From Rattus norvegicus (Eukaryota; Chordata; Mammalia; Rodentia; Muridae): DNA of 64,000 nt. Every line of letters starts with the position of its first letter. The first letter of the stretch is position 1. The position numbers were made by a program, and so were the translations under genes. The stretch spans positions 89,722,662 through 89,786,661 of the forward strand of contig NC_086027.1 of assembly GCF_036323735.1 (NCBI RefSeq), written 5' to 3'. Shown here in pieces: positions 56,340 through 64,000 of this stretch. The notes below the pieces were generated by a model. It ran no database searches and was not told where the DNA came from. It was given only the letters and a program-made list of their open reading frames with translations.

Positions 56340-57640
56340 CTTCGTAGTCAGGTCCAGTAGTACTCCATCATGAAATAGAAGTTACAGGGATAGTAGACAG
56401 GTCCAAGAAAGCCCTCAAAGACGCAAACAAATTATACAAGGTAGTAGAAGAGTGCCTGGCGCCCCCTACTCTGCTACATGGCCTCCTCTCTCTTGCTTTC
56501 ATCCATAGCCAGGTAGGAATTCCCTTTATCCTTTGGGACAAAGAGTAGATGGTGGCAAAAGCTTGATCCTGAGTTACAGATAATCCCTCATCAAGGAAGT
56601 ATTCGTGGTGCATCCTTATAGCACAAAGAGGAACATCCCTGAACTGAAAACTGGTGGTGAAATGAAATCTTTCTAGTACTTAGTACTAAACATATAGGCC
56701 TGGTTTTTAACTCCATATAGAAACCCTTTGACCAGTATATGGAAGTTTCTTTACCAAAGTTGTCTTGACTACGGCCATTATTAAGTTCCCAAACACTGGC
56801 ATCAGAGTCCCTGGTATTTCTCAAATTGATCAGCCAGCAATCTGGAAATGGTTTGGTCATATCGGACTGTGTCCATCACTGGGAGAGCCAGTGATTTGCT
56901 GTTGCTGAGATAGACGTTTATAGACATAGATTTGCCTTCTCTGACCTCCGTGCTTCTGCTCAGACTAGCACATGAGGACTTGAAGGCTGCTTCATCCTAA
57001 GTAACTTATGGTCAAAGGACTGAGTGAGTCTTCAAAAGGCAATGGCATGATGTTGCCTGGATGAGACTATCTTTCAAGGTTGGATACTTTTTAGTGCTGT
57101 TTCTCTCAGGTGGCAGATCTACTTGTTTAGAAATCAAGGGGGTAAAAATTGGGCTCACATGATTAGCTAGTATCCTTACCAAACCAGTAGCAAATATGCA
57201 CGTCTAACTCCCATGATCATTTGCTCTGGTGTTCATGTGGCCTTCATTACAGAGAGGAAAATGATCCCCCATGAAACACAGTCATGAATCCATTGAATAG
57301 GAAGCTGTCATTGTTGCCTGACTGCTTTTGACTGCTTCTGCCTCTGCACCACCAGGCAAAGAGAGTTCTTGTGCTTGCAGTTGATTGACATTGTGTACTA
57401 GGAGTAAATTGGACAATTATTTCACATTGAAGGTGAATAGAATTGTGTTAAAAACTGGAACTCCTTCAGTGTATGTCTTTTTGCTCACCCCTGTGTTTTA
57501 GAACAATGGAAAATCACAAGATTTCTATCCAAGCAGGTATATAACTAAACTAGTCCCTTCTTCATGAAGGATACTTCTTGAGTTTATTCTATAAGGTAAA
57601 GATCCATGACTATATGAAATACTTGTTCAAGGTAAATGAA
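56340..57640. mobile_element. Possible decayed endogenous-retrovirus internal segment
   Basis: A 1.3-kb block of unusual composition: balanced GC, few microsatellites, and two adjoining minus-strand open frames (56591-56860, 89 residues; 56368-56613, 81 residues) that overlap with a frame change, as in a broken longer gene. The text around 57020-57560 feels like internal sequence of an ERVL/MaLR-type element. I see no diagnostic polymerase or protease motif, so strand and identity are open. A processed pseudogene or unique sequence are alternatives. Confidence 0.3.
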
Positions 57641-57689
57641 AAAGAGGCAGAGCAGTGGAGAAAGACTTTTAAGTACTTGATATTTCCCC

Positions 57690-57965
57690 ATGAGTGACTT
57701 AAGATGCAGACAGTCAGACTTATTTACTCTTGAAACTCAGAAGTTGAGTGTCGGCAGTCTCCTTACTAGACCTTCTGCTCTGGCCTCAGTAGGAGAGGTT
57801 GTGTCTAGTCCTGCAGTGACTATGTCAGAGTGGGGTGGATTGAGGGCAGGTTTCCCTCTTCTTAGGAGAGAAGGGGAGGAGGTGGGGTTAGGGACTATGT
57901 GAGGGGGGACTGGAAGAGTGAGGGCTGGGATTAAAGTGTAAAGTTAATAAATTACTTTTTTAACA
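57690..57965 (+). mobile_element. LINE-1 (Lx-type) 3' UTR end
   Basis: Plus strand: 'ttactagaccttctgctctg' with 'gcctcagtaggagaggttgt', then 'gagtggggtggattgagggc', a GGGGA-rich purine block (57868-57910), and an end with 'attaaagtgtaaagttaata'. It matches the terminal part of a murid L1-family 3' UTR. Confidence 0.75.
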
Positions 57966-58494
57966 AAAGAATGTAGAGAAGGCTTTCCTGCAAACAACAC
58001 CCCCACTTCTTGACTTTCCTTCCCTGTCTACTAAGGATGAGACACTTAAGAGTTTAGGTGGCAATAATGAATTTTAAAACCACTCAAAGACAACAGAAGA
58101 TTCTGGGTCACAAAACTTACGACAAAAATTATCTTCTTTGTAAGTGGATCAATAAAAGGAGATGCTCAATTTCAATTCAGTTAACTTGTGAATTAAAGGA
58201 TGAAAGTTTGTGTTGACTCCTAATATCAAATCTAGCACCATACTATGGACAATCACATCACCTCTTATGCATCTACTGTGTAGTTAAGCAGTCATCATAT
58301 ATGTACACAGTGCAAGATTTACAAAAAGCACAATTAATGAAAACCTAAAGAAAACTTCATCTTTGTCCTGTACTCCAAGGGGGTGGAGATGCAGATGGAG
58401 GCAATACAGACAATATCTTTAATAAAATCTATGCTACTCTATACTGTAAAAGCCAGACATGAAAGGAATATTATTTTTGTAATGAAATGTCCAA
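57966..58494. other. Unassigned sequence
   Basis: No gene or repeat recognised. Confidence 0.5.
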
Positions 58495-58690
58495 AGGCTT
58501 TGTTGATATGGCTCAGTGGTCAAAGGACCACCAAGTCTGACTTGGGTCTGCAGGAGACACATGGTGGAAGGAAAAGCCAGCTTTTCCAAGTTTTCCCCTG
58601 ATATCACACAAACCATCACACATGCTTACTTATCTCTCATGTGCACAAAATATGAATGACTACAGATGTAATTTAAAAAATAAGGCAAAT
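58495..58690 (+). mobile_element. tRNA-derived SINE of the B2/B3 group
   Basis: 'gttgatatggctcagtggtc' (decayed A box), 'accaccaagtctgacttggg' and 'gagacacatggtggaaggaa' with 'aagccagcttttccaagttt' follow the same order as 39790-39985. The A-rich end 'gtaatttaaaaaataagg' closes it. Confidence 0.75.
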
Positions 58691-58779
58691 GACCTTTTCA
58701 TATCCCAAAGCTTCTACTACTTTGTTGTATCCATGACTTACATATAGTATAATAGGAATATTTTAAATGAGGAGAAAAC
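58691..58779. other. Unassigned spacer
   Basis: Nothing recognised. Confidence 0.5.
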
Positions 58780-59070
58780 GACAGCGAAGCCAAGCTGCTC
58801 ATTTCTGGCTACTTCAAGCTTCCACAGCATGTCAAAGATGCTGATAATCAAGAGTTCAGCTCGTGTGCCACTACATCAAGGCATCCTGCAGATTCAGCAA
58901 TCGGAGGTTATTAAATGCACAGCAGCTGATGGAGAATACGTAGCATCTGATTGGGGACTTTAAAAAAAGAGATGCGTAACCTGGTGGTCCTGGTAGATTT
59001 CTGTGCTGTCAGTCTTACATCTGCATAAATGGTTGCTTAATAATGGTTTAATGATGATACATGATGTGTT
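58780..59070. promoter_or_regulatory. Candidate conserved non-coding block
   Basis: A repeat-free stretch with retained CpGs (aacgacagcgaag, agctcgtgtg, aatcggagg, atacgtagc, atgcgtaac), an E-box-rich cagcagctgatgg, and homeodomain-type cores near 59035-59055. It is an enhancer candidate on composition only. Confidence 0.27.
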
Positions 59071-61281
59071 GATAAGTCAGAACCCACTGTCCTATAAGAA
59101 CTACAAAGTGCTAGTAACTTATTTTATCATGAGCAATTCAAATCAGACCCAATTCTGATATGGTTTTATATGTGGCAATATTTTCCTGATTTTTGAGAAA
59201 TAATAATTGTGTTTAGATGTGTATCATATCAACATTTTGTATAGTGAAATGCTTCATATATTTTCCCCAACTATCTCAGTACAAAGTAAATACATGCTTA
59301 TTACTTGATGACATAATTCATAGTGAAAGAATTCATAGAAAAAATACTTCCTAATCTAGGACATTCCACATGCAAGTTTAAGGACCACAGAATTTTGCTC
59401 GTGAAGTCCAAACAATGGGCAAGGAGAGAGGTTATACATTTCTGTATATGGATCACACATGTATAACTTCTCCCTTGACCCGCATCATCCTACCTTCTAA
59501 GAAATATGTATACTTAACTAAATGTGGCAGTATCCTGAAATGAAATTGTTTTAAATCAGTCTGTTGGAGAAGCAGCATGCTGGCTTGACAACTAGACTGT
59601 TCGCATCCTTTTGCAAGCCTGCATTTAATAAAATGTTGTGGTTTGAGGGAGATATTCCATAATGAGAACATTTATACCATCAAAACAAATATTCCCTTCA
59701 TAGCATTGTTGGATTTTTCCTAACTAAAATCTTGCCAAGAATAAACATAAATTGTAATTACACATTCTGTGTCCCTGATCCTACATATACATTATATATA
59801 TTTGATATATAATTATATAATTATATACATATATTTGATATATAATTGCATAATTGTGTTAAAAATGTAAAGAAATTAGAAGCAGAAAGAGATATGAGAA
59901 AAACACTTAAAGAAATGTATCTTCTAGAACCAAATACAAAGCTTTCCAAGATGTCCGTGAAGCTCACGTGGACGCACTCTCTGAAGTCACTAACTCTAGA
60001 GACATTCTGAATGTTCATCGGTGAGGGATGACTGATTATGGTTTTAAACATCCTTGGAAGAAATATTCAGTTATGGGAACAGATGAACCAGATGTGATAC
60101 ATTGTTTTCTGCATACAGTAAATGTGTGCCACACCTGGGAAAAGCATGGACTTGACAATTATATCTGTATAAAATAAATGTCCTTAAACACACGAAACAG
60201 GGTTTTTTCGACTGTTGTGTATTTAAATGACTCAGCAAATTCATCTGTGCTCTGTATCCCCTCGAGAATGCATGCCAGAGGCACGCTAGTTGCTGCTTCT
60301 CCACCCAGGCCTCTACCAAGCTAGGTGTCAGTCATCATCTACTTACCCATTGTTTTGTTGTTAAATGACCTTGTGCCATTTTAGTTGCAACATGTAATAA
60401 AAGCATAAATGAATCATAAATATTTTGAACAGAAAAAGTTATTGCTTCTGTTGAAAACAAAATTTAAAACTTTAGAAATGCCACGCAGCCAAAAGCCACA
60501 AGCATATCCTTCAGAGTTGAATGTGGACACAAAAATTCTGACAAGATTGGAAGATTACTCAAATCTAGAAGAGTACTGTATTGAAATGCTTCACTAACAG
60601 CATCATACTTTAGTTTCCCTCTAGGGAAACCATCCAAACTGAAGTCACGGTATACTTTAGATAAGAAAAAAAAATGGTAACTTTATATTGCAAGAAATAT
60701 AAGTGATATATACAGGAATCCATTGCCAAAATATTGTAATTTCACCTGACCAATATATTCTTTCATTTATTTAGCAATTTATAATTTTAATGAGTTAGAG
60801 TGAGTATGATCATATATATTTGTGTATTTGTTGTAAGATAAATATGGAGGAATAGATGGCGATCTGCTAACATGGGGCTTCCTAAGAGGGAAGTGAATTA
60901 GAGCAAAGGAAAAAGAAAAAAAGAGATGTGATATGTATGGCAAACGAAATGTGTGCCAAGTATTAATAAAGCATTATATACAAGCCAGCAATCTGCCTCT
61001 AGTATAAAATTACGCGTGTAAAAATAAAACTTACATGGGTGGTAATTCAAGAGTAACTGAGAATAAAGATGTTGGTTTAATTAGGTAATGGAATAGTGAG
61101 TAGAGGTATTTATTTGGTTTTTAATCACTTTAATGTAGTTTCACTTATGTATAAGATATTATTATTTAATAAAAAGGGATAAAAATACTATGAGAGATAG
61201 TCCTCAGGGAAGGGGGTTTCCAGGTTGGTTTCAGTTTCATTCCTCCAAGTCCTGTTATTAAAGTGTGTGGTCTGCACACAC
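59071..61281. other. Mostly unique AT-rich sequence
   Basis: About 2.2 kb without a recognised repeat or exon. A TATA-rich palindromic patch (tatataattatata) occurs near 59800-59850, where ttgatatataatt is directly repeated. Confidence 0.45.
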
Positions 61282-61315
61282 ATCAGATCTTATCTGCAAT
61301 CAGATCTTATCTGCA
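61282..61315. repeat. Perfect 17-bp tandem duplication
   Basis: atcagatcttatctgca occurs twice head to tail, at 61282-61298 and 61299-61315. Each copy carries a GATA-type core (ttatct) in a near-palindromic cagatcttatctg. Confidence 0.95.
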
Positions 61316-61569
61316 AGTAACCACTCCCAGATTGATTCTGGGACCCAATCTAGGGCACCTGCAATCACCTCTATTGTTTCAGGAGTCTAGTGGATTCCCC
61401 TGACCAACAGCTCAAAGGGAGGTTTCACATGCCCGCTCCTGGAGCTTTCATTTGCATTATCACCCCAAGTGGTAAAACTTTGTTTAAACTCTCTCTGCAT
61501 GTATGCATACATACTCATATGTATTATAAATGTGTATTTTTAAATAAACATGAATAATGTTTCTTTATG
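61316..61569. other. Unassigned sequence
   Basis: An octamer-like atttgcat at about 61450 and an AATAAA at about 61543. It could be part of an unrecognised LTR. Confidence 0.4.
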
Positions 61570-61870
61570 GCTTTTTCAGTATCCTTAGTGTCATTTATCT
61601 CTCCTGACTCCATTCTCTCTGTATTATCCTGTCTGCCATGATCACAGATTAAGTACCAGCCCCCTATTTTCACGTGTTCCCCCTTTCTAGAACTTACTCC
61701 CCTTATGGTCCCTTTTAATTTTTCAAGTTTCCACAGTTAAAGCTGGTTATGCACTCACATCTAAAGGTTCGGAGCTGGGATCTATGAACAAGAGGGAACA
61801 CGTGGTATTTGTCTTTCAGGGTCTGAGTTATCATACTCAGTAAATGCCTTTCTAATGTACACGCTCTGAT
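61570..61870 (-). mobile_element. Old LINE-1 (Lx-type) fragment, minus strand
   Basis: In complement: C/T-rich blocks (61600-61700), 'tgcactcacatctaaaggtt', 'cggagctgggatctatgaac' with 'aagagggaacacgtggtatt', and 'tgtctttcagggtctgagtt' with 'atcatactcagtaaatgcct'. This is the older L1 ORF2-end/3' UTR junction. It lies head-on to the plus-strand L1 that starts near 62040. Confidence 0.65.
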
Positions 61871-62047
61871 GCATAGCAAAGATAAGAAAATACTAGCTAG
61901 ATATACGCAATGATGCATTAGTGACACTTCTCAGGGGTAAGCAACAGCTTCTCATTGGACTGAAGACCCCTCATTCAATAGGAGGGAAATCAGGCCTGGT
62001 AGTTTAAACTGAACAAATTATTTGCTAGCAGAAGTCCTGGACCTCCA

Positions 62048-63064
62048 CATGAAACTAGATACACTGAAACTAATAAAAGGGAAAGTGGGGAAGAGCCTCA
62101 ATTGAACACAGCCACAGGGGAAAATTTCCTGAACAGAACATCAACAGCTTATCTTCTAAGATCAACAGTCGACAAATGGAACCTTATAAAATTGCAAAGC
62201 TTCTGTAAGGCAAAGAACACTGTCAATAAGACAAAATGGCAAACAACAGATTGGGAAAAGATCTTTACTAATTCTACATCTGATAGAGGGCTAATATCCA
62301 ATATATACAAGAACTCAAGAAGTTAGACTCTAGAGAATCAAATAACCCTATTAAAAATGGGGTACAGAGCTAAACAAAGAATTCTCAACTGAGGAATATC
62401 AAATGACTGAGCAACACCTAAAGAAATGTTTAACATCCTTAGTCATCAGGGAAATGCAACTCAAAACAACCCTGAGATTCCACCTCACACCAGTCAGAAT
62501 GGCTAAGATCAAAAACTCAGGTGATGCTGGTGAGGATGTGGAGAAAGAGGAACACTCCTCCATTGTTGGTGGGATTGCAAGCTGATACAACCACTTTGGA
62601 AATCAGACTGGTGGTTCCTCTGAAAATTGAACATAGTACTTCCTGAGGACCCAGCTACACCACTCCTGGGCAAATACCCAAAAGATGCTCCAACATATAA
62701 CAAGGACACATGCTCCACTACGTTCATAGCAGATTTACTTATAATAGCCAAAAGCTGGAAAGAACCCAGATGTCCTTTAACAGAGGAATGGATACAGAAA
62801 ATATGATACATTTACACAATGGAGTACTACTCAGCTATTAAAAACAATGACTTCCTGAAATTCTTAGGCAAAAGGACGGAACTAGAAAATATCATCCTGA
62901 ATGAGGTAACCCAGTCACAAAAGAATACACAGGGTATGTACTGACTAATAAGTGAATATTAGCCCTAAGCTCAGAATACCCAAGATGCAATTCATAAACC
63001 ATATGAAGCTCAAGAAGAAGGACGATTGAAGTGTGGATGCTTCGGTCCTTAGAAGGGGAAATAA
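62048..63064 (+). pseudogene. L1 ORF2 C-terminal remnant
   Basis: ORF2 protein, which in intact L1 carries endonuclease and reverse-transcriptase activity, survives only as its C-terminal third. Recognisable stretches are DKWNLIKLQSFCKAKNTVNK (near 62175-62235), an open run ending with a stop at 62324-62326, IREMQLKTTLRFHLTPVR in another frame (near 62445-62500), and a conserved ORF2 C-terminus near 62995-63064 (HMKLKKK region). At least two premature stops and one frameshift separate these, and both catalytic domains lie outside the truncated copy. Confidence 0.9.
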
Positions 63065-63079
63065 AATACTCACAGGAGG

Positions 63080-63200
63080 TAGAGGGTGGGAGGGACTTGG
63101 GAGGAATTGAGGAGGGGGAGGGGAAATGGGGCAGGAACAGGTGTGGGAGGAGACAGGGATGATATGCAGAGGGTCGGGAATTTAAACAGAGGTGTGTAGT
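63080..63200 (+). repeat. G-rich polypurine block of the L1 3' UTR
   Basis: Purine-rich sequence with several G runs (gtgggaggg, cttgggagg, gagggggaggggaaatgggg). Such G-rich polypurine:polypyrimidine tracts are a known feature of rodent L1 3' UTRs and can form non-B structures. Confidence 0.9.
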
Positions 63201-64000
63201 AATGGGGGATGAGGAACTGGGGGGTAGCCACCAGCAAGTTTCCAGATGCCCAAGTCCCAGAAAGCAAGAGTCTCCCAGGATCCAACAGGGATGAGATTAT
63301 CTGAAATGCCCAACCAAGGGGAGGGGGAACCTGTGGAGACCATATTCATAGGTCAGGCAAGGCCCCTAGTTAGGGCACCGGGTCACCCACTTATATCCAA
63401 ATTTTTAACCCAGAATTGCTCCTGTCTAAAGGAAATACAGAGAAAGTGTGGAGCAGAGACTGAAGGAACATCCATACAGAGACTGCCCCACCAGGGGATC
63501 CATCTCATATAGACACCAAAACCAGTCACTATTGCAGATGCCAAGAAGTACTTCTGACAGGAGTCTGATACAGCTCTCTCCTGAGAGGCTTTGCCAGAGC
63601 TTGACAAATACATATGTGGATACTCGTAGCCAACCATTGAACTAAGCATGGAGAAAGGAGTGAAGGAGCTGAAGGGGTTTGCAGCCATCTAGGAAGAACA
63701 ACAATATCAACCAACCAGACCCCCCAGAGCTCCCAGGGACTAAACCACCAACTAAAGAGTACACATGGGGGCCGGCGCATGGCTCTAGGTGCATTTATAA
63801 TAGAGGATGGCCTTGTCAGACATCAGTGCAAGGAAAGGCCCTTGGTCCTGTGAAGGCTTGATGCCCCAGTGTAGGGGAATGCCAGAATGGGGAGGTGGGA
63901 GGGAGTTTATGGATGGGTGGGAGAGCACCTTCATAGAATTAGTGGGAGGGGAATTGGATAGGGGGTGTCAGGAGGCAAAACCGGAAAGGGGATAACATTT

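Larger units (their letters stand above)
62040..64000 (+). mobile_element. LINE-1, 5'-truncated, runs off the window
   Basis: Plus-strand L1 with the last ~1 kb of ORF2 (broken) and at least 935 bp of 3' UTR. The UTR shows the G-rich polypurine block (63080-63200), 'aacccagaattgctcctgtc', 'ctctcctgagaggctttgcc', 'gatgccccagtgtagggga' and 'gggagagcacc'. The 3' end and tail lie beyond the window. It is the best preserved LINE here, but it is inactive because ORF1 and most of ORF2 are missing. Confidence 0.96.

Noticed and set aside
1..64000. An operon, phage, plasmid or bacterial defence system
   Set aside because: Base composition, SINE and LINE content and lack of dense coding show vertebrate nuclear DNA throughout.

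Overview
The window is mammalian nuclear DNA from a murid rodent, most probably rat. The clearest species mark is a young ID SINE at about 48.47 kb. It is a tRNA-Ala-derived element with intact A and B boxes, an A-rich tail and a perfect 14-bp target-site duplication, of the type that expanded in rat. B1, B3 and RSINE1 SINEs, Lx/L1 LINEs, MaLR-like LTRs and long (CA)n, (GA)n and (TA)n microsatellites agree with this. All family names are from recognition of the sequence, not from a database search.

I find no protein-coding gene, no exon I would defend, no functional tRNA or rRNA gene and no CpG island. The open reading frames are short. Most are explained by microsatellites (His-Thr, Cys-Val or Tyr-Val-Cys runs), by an 11-bp minisatellite with no stop codons, or by decayed LINE-1 sequence. 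The window is therefore intergenic (gene-desert-like) or lies inside a very large intron; the sequence alone cannot say which.

Layout. 0-4.5 kb: two RSINE1 copies, microsatellites and an LTR-like segment. 4.5-6.9 kb: a LINE-1 3' end next to a much older L1 that appears to be split by an insertion of about 0.5 kb. 7.6 kb: a URR1-like hAT miniature element. 7.8-10.6 kb: mostly unique, with a GC-rich hairpin. 10.6-13.5 kb: three LINE-1 3' ends of different ages on the minus strand, the last carrying a perfect 11-bp x 13 minisatellite. 13.5-16.9 kb: microsatellites, including a strong Z-DNA candidate, and a 1.4-kb Lx-like repeat. 17-25 kb: AT-rich, with B1, B3 and L1 remnants and a homeodomain-site-rich block near 25.1 kb. 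25.9-28.8 kb: MaLR-like LTR, an unnamed rodent repeat and an L1. 29-38 kb: mostly unique, with old L2 and MIR fragments. 38-43 kb: Lx, L2, SINE, L1 3' UTRs and LTR. 43-48.3 kb: GT and TATG microsatellites, the latter inside an LTR, then a CpG-retaining unique block. 48.3-51.8 kb: nested B3/ID, a palindrome cluster, RSINE1, MaLR LTR and MER5A. 52-62 kb: mostly unique, with B1, L1 and SINE fragments and a possible retroviral remnant. 62.0-64.0 kb: a 5'-truncated plus-strand L1 that runs off the window.

There is no operon-like or pathway organisation to describe. No undescribed multi-gene system is visible. The points worth checking are the perfect minisatellite, the palindrome structures, the nested insertions and several unique blocks that look like conserved non-coding (enhancer-type) sequence.
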